DNA of 64,000 bases. Origin: RGIG995 sp045603745. Its GTDB lineage: Bacteria; Bacillota; Clostridia; Oscillospirales; UBA644. Made by a program: the position numbers and the translations under genes. Where the stretch lies: NCBI GenBank assembly GCA_045603745.1, contig JAZUMQ010000037.1, positions 62,001 through 126,000 on the forward strand, written 5' to 3'. Shown here piece by piece: positions 48,989 through 57,921 of the stretch (position 1 is the stretch's first letter; each line of letters starts with the position of its first letter). The notes beneath the pieces are model-generated. The model searched no databases, was not told the origin of the DNA, and saw nothing but the letters and a program-made list of their open reading frames with translations.

Positions 48989-50797
48989 ATTCGGGAACAA
49001 GTCCGGAACCTGACGGCGGAAATCACGCCGAAAACGGTGATCTCACGCTTATTTGAAGCCTTTTTAGGCTGTCTTTTCTCCAATATCATCCTCGCTCGGG
49101 GCATCATGCCCTTCGGGGTCGCCTACGCAACTGCAGGTTCATTCTTCGGTTTTGTAGGGGTCTTCGCAGGGCATCTTGTCTCGGGACGGGACGCATTGCG
49201 CATTTTAACGGCGTGCTTTATGGCGCGGGTCTTCCGCATGACGCTAACCGCCTTCACCGAAGAAAACCGCCCCTTATCCTATTTTTTATTCACGCTTTGG
49301 GGTACGATGTTGGGGGGATTGGCGGGCTTCTTTTTTTCAGAGTATACCCCGGCAGAGAACATGGCATTCATGCTCAACGGGCTTTTAAGCGGGGGATTGG
49401 CATGGTTATTCTCCGTGGCAATGTCGTCCTTTTCGCCGCGCCCTTTGGGGAATACGTCGCTGCGATACGTTTGTTGTTTGCTCTCCCTGTCGGCAATTTT
49501 GCTGGGATTGATGAATTATGGGGGACTTTGGGAAACGGCAGGACGGACGGCGTTGGTCTTTTTGGTGTTATGCGTAGGATTTAAGTGCAGTTTTTTCTAC
49601 ACCTTATCCACGGCGGCGGTCTCGGGGTTGGTGTTGTGCCTTTTTGCCCCGGAACGGTTGTTCTTTTTTCTGATCTTGGTTTTTGGGACGTTGTTATCGG
49701 CGGCATTAAAGCCCTTTGGGAAATACGGTCAAATCCTTTCCTATCTGCTCACGTCCTTGATCCTGTGGCTCTGCACCGAACAAGCCTTTGGGCTGGCATC
49801 GTCGCTGATTTCCATCGCCCTTGCGGGGTTATTATTCCTGATGATTCCGGGGCGAATGATGACCACGTTAACCAAGGCGAGCGTACCGGTGGGGGGAGGC
49901 TATGCACGATGGAAAAAGGCGCGGTTTCATCTGACGAAGCAAGGCAGTACCGAATTATTACGAGGGGAAGATTCGGTCTGTCGAAAGTGCCCAAAACGGA
50001 TTTTATGCTTGACGAAATTCCGAACCGAAACGGCACAAGCATTTGATGAGATTCGGGCGGGGGTGCGAAATCATGATCTGCGGCCGCCCCGAGAATTTCT
50101 GGATCGTTGCGTGCGCTTCCCGGAAGTGATCTCGGCATTACGGGCAGACGAAGAAACGGTATTCGGGCTTCGTTATGCAAAGGCATTTGCCCAAAAAGAA
50201 GGGGAACTGTTCTGCGGAGACACGGCAGGGGGATTTCGCACCGCCGACGACCGATACGTATTCACCATTACCGACGGCATGGGAAGTGGAACGAAGGCGG
50301 CACGGCAGAGCGTAAAGGCTGTAAGGGTGATGGAAAATTTAGCAAAAAACGGGTTAGAACAGGAAGATATTCTGAAGGTACTGAACCGAAACTTGCTGGA
50401 ATCCGCGGAAGAATCGGTCTTAGGGGTGGACGTGGCTTCCGTGGATCTGAAAAGCGGGGTTTGTGACTTATTCAAAGCCGGAGCGGCTCCGACCTACGTA
50501 TTGCGAAATGGAATCGTATACGAAATCGGGAGCGAAACGTTACCGGTGGGAATGCTGGACGAAGCGGACGTGAAACACGAGCGTTGCACGTTGACCGACA
50601 AGGATTATCTGATTCTGATCTCCGACGGAGTTTTGGGAAAAGACAAAAAGTGGCTCTCCGAGTACCTGAACCGAATCCCGATGCCCCGAGATTGCGTCTC
50701 TTTAGCCGACGGCATTCTCCGGGAAGCCAAAAAGTCGGGACGAAACCGCATCGACGACGTAACCGTCCTTGCCGTGCAGATCAACAAAGTAGCGTAG
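48989..50797 (+). CDS. spoIIE: Stage II sporulation protein E (SpoIIE phosphatase)
   Basis: About 602 aa: a multi-helix membrane region (about 25-270), a Cys-rich linker (CRKCPKRILC near 335) and a PP2C domain (about 375-600) with TITDGMGSGTKAA near 425 and ISDGVLG near 550. SpoIIE dephosphorylates SpoIIAA to free sigma-F in the forespore and acts at the polar septum. It is shorter than the 820-aa Bacillus form. Start choice: the only good ribosome site, GGGGAGG at 48974-48980, lies 8 bases before an in-frame ATT at 48989. The first standard start is GTG 49037, with no site near it. I place the start at ATT with reserve; a conservative call is 49037. The stop is TAG. Confidence 0.88.
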   Translation: MREQVRNLTAEITPKTVISRLFEAFLGCLFSNIILARGIMPFGVAYATAGSFFGFVGVFAGHLVSGRDALRILTACFMARVFRMTLTAFTEENRPLSYFLFTLWGTMLGGLAGFFFSEYTPAENMAFMLNGLLSGGLAWLFSVAMSSFSPRPLGNTSLRYVCCLLSLSAILLGLMNYGGLWETAGRTALVFLVLCVGFKCSFFYTLSTAAVSGLVLCLFAPERLFFFLILVFGTLLSAALKPFGKYGQILSYLLTSLILWLCTEQAFGLASSLISIALAGLLFLMIPGRMMTTLTKASVPVGGGYARWKKARFHLTKQGSTELLRGEDSVCRKCPKRILCLTKFRTETAQAFDEIRAGVRNHDLRPPREFLDRCVRFPEVISALRADEETVFGLRYAKAFAQKEGELFCGDTAGGFRTADDRYVFTITDGMGSGTKAARQSVKAVRVMENLAKNGLEQEDILKVLNRNLLESAEESVLGVDVASVDLKSGVCDLFKAGAAPTYVLRNGIVYEIGSETLPVGMLDEADVKHERCTLTDKDYLILISDGVLGKDKKWLSEYLNRIPMPRDCVSLADGILREAKKSGRNRIDDVTVLAVQINKVA

Positions 50798-50812
50798 CTT
50801 GGTTTGAGGAGT

Positions 50813-50925
50813 GTACTTTTCTTTCTTTTCACGGGAAAAGAAAAAAAGTACCAGCCTCTGCATAAGTGTCGACCATCAAAAAACACTTCGCCTTTGGCTT
50901 GAATTTTTTGGGTCTCACTTAGAGA
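50813..50925 (+). repeat. Intergenic hairpin and copy B of a possible dispersed repeat
   Basis: A 17-bp stem (GTACTTTTCTTTCTTTTC with its near-complement, one bulge) with loop ACGG covers 50813-50851. The next 60 bases align with 41758-41812. A smaller look-alike of the hairpin (CTTTTCACGAGAAAAG) lies at 307-337. Confidence 0.4.
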
Positions 50926-50967
50926 TTATTGAATGTATGAAAAAATAATTTGAACCTACAAAAAGCA

Positions 50968-51002
50968 GGGTGTCGGTTCCGTAAAACCGACACCCATTTT
51001 TT
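50968..51002. terminator. Terminator between spoIIE and the Cys-repeat lipoprotein
   Basis: An 11-bp perfect stem GGGTGTCGGTT / AACCGACACCC is followed by ATTTTTTATT on the plus strand and by TGCTTTTTG on the minus strand. Confidence 0.8.
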
Positions 51003-51012
51003 ATTCTCTTTT

Positions 51013-52311
51013 TTATCGCTTTAATTCATAATTGACTACCGTTTGATTTCCGGCTTCGTCTTTGATCGTGACTCTTAAAATATAGTCGTCCAACTGAGAT
51101 TCGGTTCCGATGTAGCGGATCCAGTAGGTATTATTTCCGGAGAAGTCTGCGGTAAATTTCGCGTCCGGCGTTGTTGCGGAGGCGTTGGCAAAACATTCAT
51201 ATTTATATTGATATTTTCCATATCCACCGCTGACGGAAACTTTGTATTGGCTGCTGAAGCTTCCGACCTTATCCGATGCCGCAGAAACTGCATTCACCAG
51301 TTGAACCGATGCAACGAGGGGTTTTACAACTTCATCGTAGGTATCGGAGCAAGCAGTACATTTATAGATCAGTTTGCTACCGACGATTCCGCTGTTTTCC
51401 ATGCGATCCAACTTATGATCGTGACCGAGGGCGTCGATAACTTGAGTTCCGGTATTCGCATTACATACAACACAAACTTTATGTCCACTTCCCGCGGTAG
51501 TGCAGGTAGCTTCCTTGTCGACGCTCAAGTCACTATCCGTATGAGCAAGCAACGCCACCGTTTCTGCAACGGTTCCCTTACAGACGGAACATACCCGATG
51601 TCCGGTTCCGGTCTTGGTGCAGGTAGCAGGGTTGTCGATGATCAAGTCGCCGAACTTATGACCGAGGGCGTCCAGGGTTTCGGTAATCGTAGTAGTGCCA
51701 CAAACCGTGCATTCCTTATGTCTGCTTCCGGCTTCGGTACAAGTGGCTTGTTTATCTACGATCCATGCGCCCTCCGTATGAAATTCCGCGTTACCGAGGG
51801 TTTTTCCGCACTTATCACATTCTCTCGAATCCGTACAGGAGGCATCATTCCAATTATGTACCAATACGCCACCAACCATCATCCCACAACCGGCACAGGT
51901 TTTGGGAGTAGAGCAGGTTGCCTCATTCCACTTATGACCCAACGCGTTTCCGGAGGTAATTCCACAACCGGAGCATTCTTTGGGCTCGGTGCAGGTTGCG
52001 TCCTTCCAAGTGTGATCCGCAACGCTTCCGGTAGTTTTTCCGCAAACCGTACACGTCTTGGGGGTCGTGCAGGTTGCGGCACTCCAAACGTGTTCTGCAA
52101 CGTCACCGGAAGTTTCTCCGCACTTTTTACAAGTTTTGGGAGTCGTACAAGTAGCGGCAGAAAATTCATGTTCACATTCGTCTTGATCTGAGGTTTGGGT
52201 ACCGGTGTTTATTCCGGAGACCTGATCGTCCGGATTATCCGAAGTTGTGCCGCAAGCAACCAACGAAATTGACAGCACAATTCCTAATAGAAAAAATAAC
52301 AGTTTTTTCAT
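51013..52311 (-). CDS. Lipoprotein built of Cys/His-rich tandem repeats
   Basis: The start at 52311 has AAGGAGG 9 bases upstream. The 432-aa protein has lipobox ISLVAC. Residues about 48-180 hold five 26-residue repeats of the form H-x-W/F-x-x-A-T-C-x-x-P-K-x-C-x-x-C-G. Then three or four longer repeats (about 40 residues) with HxxCxVC and ALGH follow up to about 325. The C-terminal 100 residues form an Ig-like domain (VSVSGGYGKYQYKYECF). Repeats of this type are frequent in surface proteins of gut Bacillota; each CxxC...CxxC set could bind zinc or form disulfides. The function is unknown. Confidence 0.72.
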   Translation of the reverse strand: MKKLLFFLLGIVLSISLVACGTTSDNPDDQVSGINTGTQTSDQDECEHEFSAATCTTPKTCKKCGETSGDVAEHVWSAATCTTPKTCTVCGKTTGSVADHTWKDATCTEPKECSGCGITSGNALGHKWNEATCSTPKTCAGCGMMVGGVLVHNWNDASCTDSRECDKCGKTLGNAEFHTEGAWIVDKQATCTEAGSRHKECTVCGTTTITETLDALGHKFGDLIIDNPATCTKTGTGHRVCSVCKGTVAETVALLAHTDSDLSVDKEATCTTAGSGHKVCVVCNANTGTQVIDALGHDHKLDRMENSGIVGSKLIYKCTACSDTYDEVVKPLVASVQLVNAVSAASDKVGSFSSQYKVSVSGGYGKYQYKYECFANASATTPDAKFTADFSGNNTYWIRYIGTESQLDDYILRVTIKDEAGNQTVVNYELKR

Positions 52312-52418
52312 AACAAAAAACCTCCTTTTTGATATTATAACACGAAACTTTTCATTTGTCAAGTTAAAATACTATTTTATAATAAATTTTTACAATAATG
52401 TTCGTTTCGCATAAATAT

Positions 52419-52454
52419 CGGGTGCCGGTTTCGTGGATACCGACACCCGGTTTT
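52419..52454 (-). terminator. Hairpin at the end of the arg operon
   Basis: CGGGTGCCGGT pairs with ACCGACACCCG (one mismatch) around a 9-base loop, 39 bp after the argF stop. The stem resembles the one at 50968, so two alike stems flank the Cys-repeat gene. The minus-side T-run is poor (GATATTTATG), while the plus side has TTTTGC. Confidence 0.5.
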
Positions 52455-52492
52455 GCATTTCAAGATCTTTTTCCGGTGACAAGAATTATGCC

Positions 52493-53476
52493 TTACAACG
52501 TCTCACACATAACGGCTTTGATGGTGTGCATGCGGTTTTCCGCCTCGTCAAAGACGATGGATTGGGCAGATTCAAAGACTTCGTCGGTAACTTCCATAGC
52601 GTCTCTACCGAATTTTTCGCCCATTTCCTTACCCACGGCGGTATTTAAGTCGTGGTAGGCAGGAAGGCAATGCATAAAACGGCATTGTGCTCCGGCATGA
52701 TCCATCAGCGCCTTATTGACCTGGTACGCTCCAAGGTCGTTGATCCGTTGTTCCCAAACTTCCAAGGGTTCGCCCATGGAGACCCAAACGTCGGTGTAGA
52801 TCACGTCGGCGTTTTTCGTGGCTTTCATGGGGTCGGTCTCAAAGGTAAGGGTTGCCCCGGTTTCCGCAGCGATGGATTTGCAGGTTTCGATAAGTTCCGA
52901 GTCGGGGAAATAAGATGCGGGGGCGCAGGCGGTGAAATTCAAACCCATTTTGGCACACCCGACCATCAAGGAATTCCCCATATTAAACCGAGCATCTCCC
53001 ATATAGACGAAATTAATTCCCTTAAGCTTGCCGAAATGCTCCCGAATGGTCAAAAAGTCCGCCAAAATTTGGGTGGGGTGAAATTCGTCGGTCAAGCCGT
53101 TCCAAACCGGAACGGGAGAATATTTTGCCAAATCTTCCACGATCGTCTGACCGAATCCCCGATATTCGATGCCGTCGTACATTCTTCCGATCACGCGGGC
53201 GGTATCGGCGATGGATTCTTTTTTCCCGATTTGAGATCCGGTAGGGTCGAGGTACGTCACTCCCATACCCAGATCTCTTGCGGCGACTTCAAAAGCGCAC
53301 CGAGTGCGGGTGGAAGTTTTTTCAAAAATCAGAGCGACGTTTTTGCCCTTATGAATTTCGTGGGAAATTCCGGCTTTTTTTTGGGCCTTAAGTTCTGCGG
53401 CACGGTCGATCAGATACCCGATCTCTTCCGGAGTAAAATCAAGAAGTTTGAGGAAATCTCTGCCTTTCAGATTCAT
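52493..53476 (-). CDS. argF: Ornithine carbamoyltransferase
   Basis: The start at 53476 ([12 protein letters not shown]) has AAGGAG 8 bases upstream. The 327-aa protein has the carbamoyl-phosphate site STRTRCAFE near residue 50, [10 protein letters not shown] near 130 and HCLPAYHD near 268. It makes citrulline from ornithine and carbamoyl phosphate in the cytosol. It is the last gene of argC-J-B-D-F, and its start is one base after the argD stop. Confidence 0.96.
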   Translation of the reverse strand: MNLKGRDFLKLLDFTPEEIGYLIDRAAELKAQKKAGISHEIHKGKNVALIFEKTSTRTRCAFEVAARDLGMGVTYLDPTGSQIGKKESIADTARVIGRMYDGIEYRGFGQTIVEDLAKYSPVPVWNGLTDEFHPTQILADFLTIREHFGKLKGINFVYMGDARFNMGNSLMVGCAKMGLNFTACAPASYFPDSELIETCKSIAAETGATLTFETDPMKATKNADVIYTDVWVSMGEPLEVWEQRINDLGAYQVNKALMDHAGAQCRFMHCLPAYHDLNTAVGKEMGEKFGRDAMEVTDEVFESAQSIVFDEAENRMHTIKAVMCETL

Positions 53477-53477
53477 G

Positions 53478-54656
53478 TCATTCTCCTTTTTCGCACTCTG
53501 CAAATGCGTCTTTCAGTACGGCGATTGCCTGTTCCAGCAAGTTCATGGGAATATTCAAGGGAGGCAATAACCGAACTTTGTTTTTGGCGGTCAGGGCAAT
53601 CACACCCTTTTCCCGACATTTTGCAAGGATCTGCTTTGCATCACCCACAGGTTCAATGCCGATCATCAAACCCAAACCGGAAACGGATTTTACACCCTTT
53701 GCACCGGAAAGGGAATCAAAAATATACTGAGATTTTGCCCGAACGCCAGCCAGCAAATCTTCGTCAATACGGTTGATTACGTTCAGCGCCCCGGCACAAA
53801 CTGCGGGATTTCCTCCAAAAGTCGAACCGTGACTTCCCGGCTGATACACGTCCTGAACCGATTCCCCCAACAAGGTGGCTCCGATGGGAAGTCCGCCCCC
53901 CAGACCTTTTGCGGTAGTGACAATATCGGGGAGAATATGGTAATTCATATAGCCGTACAACCGTCCGGTTCTGCCGTTTCCGGTCTGAACTTCATCGGCG
54001 ATGAGCAGAATTCCGAATTCTTCCCGGAGTTGGGCAAGCCCTTGGACGAAAGACTTTTCCAGCGGCAAAACGCCCCCTTCTCCCTGAACCGTTTCAAACA
54101 TGACGGCGATGGCATTATATTCCAAAATAGCACTGCGAACCGCTTCCAGATCGTTGGCGGGAACGCTGACGAATCCGGGGGTCAAGGGAGTAAAATCTTT
54201 ATGAAACACTTCCTGTCCGGTGGCGGCCAAAGTCGTAATGGTGCGACCGTGAAAAGAATTGTTTAAGGTAATAATCGTATAGCGATCTTTCCCCCATTTT
54301 TGAGCGGCGTACCCTCTCGCGGCTTTGATGGCACACTCGTTGGCTTCTGCCCCGGAATTGGAGAAAAAGACTTTTTTCATGCCGGTGCGACGGCACAAAA
54401 CCTCGGCGAGATCGGCACAGGGAGAAGAATAAAACAGATTGGACGTATGGGAAAATTTACCCAATTGACCGGTGACGGCTTTGATCCATTCTTCATCGGC
54501 GGTTCCGAAGGTATTGACGGCAATGCCGGTGCCTAAATCAATATATTCCTTTCCTTGTGAATCGGTCAGAATACTCCCTTTTCCGGAGACGATCTGCAAA
54601 GGAAACCGAGCGTAAGTATGGGCGATATACTGCCCGTCCTTTTCAAAGGTATTCAT
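53478..54656 (-). CDS. argD: Acetylornithine aminotransferase
   Basis: The 392-aa class III aminotransferase has the PLP lysine in [14 protein letters not shown] near residue 240, the [11 protein letters not shown] motif near 212, and [15 protein letters not shown] near 98. It converts N-acetylglutamate semialdehyde to N-acetylornithine. Placement between argB and argF supports this role over other class III transferases. AAGGAG precedes the ATG, and the gene overlaps the argB stop by four bases. Confidence 0.95.
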   Translation of the reverse strand: MNTFEKDGQYIAHTYARFPLQIVSGKGSILTDSQGKEYIDLGTGIAVNTFGTADEEWIKAVTGQLGKFSHTSNLFYSSPCADLAEVLCRRTGMKKVFFSNSGAEANECAIKAARGYAAQKWGKDRYTIITLNNSFHGRTITTLAATGQEVFHKDFTPLTPGFVSVPANDLEAVRSAILEYNAIAVMFETVQGEGGVLPLEKSFVQGLAQLREEFGILLIADEVQTGNGRTGRLYGYMNYHILPDIVTTAKGLGGGLPIGATLLGESVQDVYQPGSHGSTFGGNPAVCAGALNVINRIDEDLLAGVRAKSQYIFDSLSGAKGVKSVSGLGLMIGIEPVGDAKQILAKCREKGVIALTAKNKVRLLPPLNIPMNLLEQAIAVLKDAFAECEKGE

Positions 54657-55528
54657 TTCGTTTTCCGCTCCTTCATCACCATAGTTCCGGCGCCCTCGTC
54701 GGTGAGGGTTTCAATGAGCAGAGAGTGGGGCACTCTGCCGTCCATAATAAAGACCTTTTCCACACCCCGATGAATGGCGTCAATGCAGCATTCCACTTTG
54801 GGAATCATACCGCCGGAAATGATTCCTTCGGCAAACAATTGCTCCGCTTCTTTCAGGTCGATGGAACTGATGAGGGAAGAAGGATCGTCTTTATCCCGAA
54901 GAATTCCGTTGATGTCGGTCATGGAGATCAGACGGTACGCCCCCATAGCCCCGGCAATGTACGCGGCGGCGGTATCGGCGTTGATGTTATAAACGTTCCC
55001 TTCCATATCACACCCCACGGTTGAGATAACGGGAATATAATTTTTCTCCAACAAATCTTCCAAAGGAGAAACGTTAACCTTGACGATCTCCCCAACGTAT
55101 CCCAGGCGTTCGTCTTTGACCTTCGCTTCGATCAGATGACCGTCCATGCCGGACAGTCCCATGGCTTTGCCGCCTTTGATCTGAAGGAGATTGACCAAAC
55201 TCTTGTTGATCTTACCCGCAAGAACCATCTGAACGATTTCTGCCGTTTCTTTGTCTGTTACCCGAAGTCCGTCCACGAAAACCGCTTCTTTTCCGACCCG
55301 TTTGAGCATTTCGGAAATTTCCGGGCCGCCTCCGTGTACCAAGATTACTTTTACGCCTACCAGATGAAGCAAAACGATGTCTTCCATCACCTGCTGCTTC
55401 AATTCTTCGTTGATCATGGCGTTTCCGCCGTATTTGACGACCACCACTTTGCCGTTGTATTTCTGAATATAGGGCAGGGCTTGGGTCAAGATCTCTGCCC
55501 GCTGGGCGTTGGTTATTTCAAGAGACAT
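54653..55528 (-). CDS. argB: Acetylglutamate kinase
   Basis: The 291-aa protein has VVKYGGNAM near residue 27, VHGGGPEISEML near 61 and VYNINADTAAAYIAGA near 175, all standard for the N-acetylglutamate kinase family. It phosphorylates N-acetylglutamate, usually the arginine-inhibited step. AAGGAG precedes the ATG. It is located between argJ and argD. Confidence 0.95.
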   Translation of the reverse strand: MSLEITNAQRAEILTQALPYIQKYNGKVVVVKYGGNAMINEELKQQVMEDIVLLHLVGVKVILVHGGGPEISEMLKRVGKEAVFVDGLRVTDKETAEIVQMVLAGKINKSLVNLLQIKGGKAMGLSGMDGHLIEAKVKDERLGYVGEIVKVNVSPLEDLLEKNYIPVISTVGCDMEGNVYNINADTAAAYIAGAMGAYRLISMTDINGILRDKDDPSSLISSIDLKEAEQLFAEGIISGGMIPKVECCIDAIHRGVEKVFIMDGRVPHSLLIETLTDEGAGTMVMKERKTK

Positions 55529-55542
55529 GATAAAAAACTCCT

Positions 55543-56754
55543 TTACGTCCGATAGTCGCCGTTGATCTTTACGTATTCATAGGTCAGATCGCACCCCCAA
55601 GCGGTGGCGTTTGCGTCACCGTCACCGAGGGAGACGAGAATATCAATTTCGGATTCCAACAGAATTTCTTTTGCGATTTCTTCGGAAAATTCAATCCCTG
55701 CACCGTTCTTACAGACCGAGATCGTCCCCTTGGCAGAACGGAACGCCACGTCTACTTTCGTCACGTCCACCTCGGCACCGCTGTACCCAATGGCACACAA
55801 GATCCGACCCCAGTTCGCGTCGGCGCCGAACATGGCGGCCTTTGTAAGAGATGAACAGATGACGCTTTTGGCGACCGTCCGGGCAGTCTTTTGATCCTTT
55901 GCACCGGTAACGACGCATTCCAAAAGTTTCGTCGCTCCTTCCCCGTCTCCCGCGATCTGACGACAGAGCCACACCGTAACCGTTTTCAACGCTTTACGAA
56001 AGGCGTCAAAATCCGAACCGGTTGCAGTGATTTCATCATTCCCCGCAAGTCCGTTGGCAAGAACCACGACCATATCGTTGGTGGAAGTATCTCCGTCTAC
56101 GCTGGTCATGTTAAAGGTATCCACAACGTCGTTGGACAGAGCTTTTTGAAGCATTTCGGAAGAAATGGCACAGTCGGTGGTAATGAACACCAGCATCGTG
56201 GCAAGGTTGGGGTGGATCATTCCCGACCCTTTGGCAATTCCACCGATGTGACACTCTTTTCCGCCGACGGAGAAAGAATAAGAAATCTCCTTGGGTCTGG
56301 TATCGGTGGTCATGATGGCTTCCGCGGCCAAGTCTCCTTTATCCCCCAACCCGGAAACAAGTTCGGGCAGAGCGTTGATGATGGGAGTGGGATCCAGACG
56401 CTGACCGATGACTCCGGTAGAAGCAACCACAACGTCGTCGGAAGAAATATTTAATACTTGCGCCAAGGCGTTGCAGGTTGTTTCCGCAACCTCAATGCCG
56501 TCAGCGTTGCAGGTGTTGGCGTTTCCGCTGTTACAGATAATCGCCCGGGCAATGCCGTTTTTCAGATGCATCTTTGTAACGGTATTCGGCGCGCCGGTAA
56601 CCAGATTTTGGGTGTATACGGCGGCGGCACTTGCAGGAACGTCACTGACGATCAGGGCAAGATCCCGCTTGGTTTTGTTTTTTCGGATTCCGCAGTGAAC
56701 CCCATTGGCTTGAAATCCTTTCGCGGCACAAACGCCGCCTTTGATCTGTTCCAT
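55543..56754 (-). CDS. argJ: Bifunctional ornithine acetyltransferase / N-acetylglutamate synthase
   Basis: The 403-aa proenzyme has the self-cleavage region KGSGMIHPNLATML near residue 180, where the Thr becomes the nucleophile of the beta chain. ArgJ recycles the acetyl group from N-acetylornithine to glutamate, and bifunctional forms also use acetyl-CoA. No argA is visible, which favours a bifunctional form, though that cannot be read directly. AAGGAG is upstream. Confidence 0.95.
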   Translation of the reverse strand: MEQIKGGVCAAKGFQANGVHCGIRKNKTKRDLALIVSDVPASAAAVYTQNLVTGAPNTVTKMHLKNGIARAIICNSGNANTCNADGIEVAETTCNALAQVLNISSDDVVVASTGVIGQRLDPTPIINALPELVSGLGDKGDLAAEAIMTTDTRPKEISYSFSVGGKECHIGGIAKGSGMIHPNLATMLVFITTDCAISSEMLQKALSNDVVDTFNMTSVDGDTSTNDMVVVLANGLAGNDEITATGSDFDAFRKALKTVTVWLCRQIAGDGEGATKLLECVVTGAKDQKTARTVAKSVICSSLTKAAMFGADANWGRILCAIGYSGAEVDVTKVDVAFRSAKGTISVCKNGAGIEFSEEIAKEILLESEIDILVSLGDGDANATAWGCDLTYEYVKINGDYRT

Positions 56755-56770
56755 ATCCTAAAAAAACTCC

Positions 56771-57700
56771 TTATTCTACCTTCAATCCCTCGGTGGCAGG
56801 AAGCCCAAACCGAAGGTTCATACATTCAATGGCTGCCCCGCTGGCACCTTTCCCTAAATTATCGTATCGGGCGGTGAGCAAGATCCGGTCGGCGTTGCCG
56901 TCCACGGAGATCTCCATACAATCCAGTCCGGACAGTTTCGCCGCGGACAAAAATCCTTCTTCCGCAGGTTGCTCGACAAATTTTACCATAGGGCTATTGT
57001 ATTTTGCGGCGTAAATGGCCCTGATCTGCTCAGGCGTAGCGTTGACTTGAGAAGCAAACAGAGGAACGGTCACTTCCATTCCGCTGTAAAAATCCGCCAC
57101 GATGGGAGAAAAGAGAGGAAAATTCTTCAGCCCGGTTACTGCCGCCATCTCTTTCAGATGTTTGTGGGTCTGCCCCAAGGCGTACTGCCGGGGAGCGTTC
57201 AGCAAAGGATCTCGATTTTCGTCCTGATATTCGGCGATCATCTTTTTTCCGCCGCCGCTGTATCCGGTAAGGGAAAAAAACGCCAACTTTTCGTCTTCCG
57301 AAAGAACCCCTTCCTCAATCAACGGATAGATTAAAGCAATAAAACCGCTGGCGTGACAGCCGGGAACGGCGATGCGGGAAGAAGAGACAACCGCCTCTCG
57401 ATGTTTTTCGGAAAGTTCGGGAAAACCGTAGGCAAAGCGGGGGTCGGTACGATGAGCGGTGGAGGTGTCCAGAATCGTTACATTAGGATTTTCCACCATG
57501 CCAACGGCTTCGATCGCCGCCGGGTCGGGCAGACAAAGGAACGCCGCATCACAGGAATTCAGCGCCTCTTTTCGGGCGGCTGGGTCTTTTCTCAATTCTT
57601 CAGGCAAAACGATAAGAGAAATTTCCTCCCTTGCCGCCAAGCGCTCCCGAATCCGAAGTCCGGTGGTTCCTGCACTTCCGTCAATAAATACCCGTTTCAT
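56771..57700 (-). CDS. argC: N-acetyl-gamma-glutamyl-phosphate reductase, short type
   Basis: The 309-aa protein has DGSAGTTGLRIRERL at the NADP site, the catalytic Cys in VPGCHASGF near residue 113, and GQTHKHLKEM near 175. Its length and motifs match the shorter, second class of ArgC, not the 345-aa Bacillus class. It reduces N-acetylglutamyl phosphate to the semialdehyde. It is the first gene of the operon, after the promoter at 57745. AAAGGCGGG precedes the ATG. Confidence 0.94.
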   Translation of the reverse strand: MKRVFIDGSAGTTGLRIRERLAAREEISLIVLPEELRKDPAARKEALNSCDAAFLCLPDPAAIEAVGMVENPNVTILDTSTAHRTDPRFAYGFPELSEKHREAVVSSSRIAVPGCHASGFIALIYPLIEEGVLSEDEKLAFFSLTGYSGGGKKMIAEYQDENRDPLLNAPRQYALGQTHKHLKEMAAVTGLKNFPLFSPIVADFYSGMEVTVPLFASQVNATPEQIRAIYAAKYNSPMVKFVEQPAEEGFLSAAKLSGLDCMEISVDGNADRILLTARYDNLGKGASGAAIECMNLRFGLPATEGLKVE

Positions 57701-57735
57701 AAAATGGGTCCCGCCTTTCCGGTGAATTTCAAAAA

Positions 57736-57878
57736 ATATGAATAATTATACCACAACTTTGAATATTTTGCAAGCATATTTTTAATGATTTCACATAAAA
57801 TTCATAGTTATTTCCATTAAAAAGTTAATTTTGCATAAATACTATTAAATCCCCTTAAAATATGCACAAATATTCAAT
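57736..57878 (-). promoter_or_regulatory. arg operon promoter with ARG-box-like sites
   Basis: Minus strand TTGCAA (57773-57768), 17-bp spacer, perfect TATAAT (57750-57745). ARG-box-like sequences overlap the -10 (ATATGAATAATTATACCA, 57736-57753) and -35 (TTTGAATATTTTGCAA, 57758-57773). A further good match lies at 57861-57878 (TATGCACAAATATTCAAT). This fits repression by an ArgR/AhrC hexamer, whose gene is not in the window. Confidence 0.6.
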
Positions 57879-57890
57879 TTTTTGCATAAG

Positions 57891-57917
57891 TTTACCCTTC
57901 CGCAAAAGGAAGGGTAA
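57891..57917. terminator. Hairpin after the TauABC-type operon
   Basis: TTTACCCTTCC pairs perfectly with GGAAGGGTAAA around GCAAAA, right after the ATPase stop at 57922. T-runs are weak on either side, so it is a stem of uncertain strength. Confidence 0.5.
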
Positions 57918-57921
57918 AAAA

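Noticed and set aside
48982..49056. A 24-codon frame MCHSGTSPEPDGG... in the spoIIE leader
   Set aside because: Its ATG is only one base from the GGGGAGG site, too near for efficient use, and it runs out of frame into spoIIE; kept only as an alternative to the ATT start.
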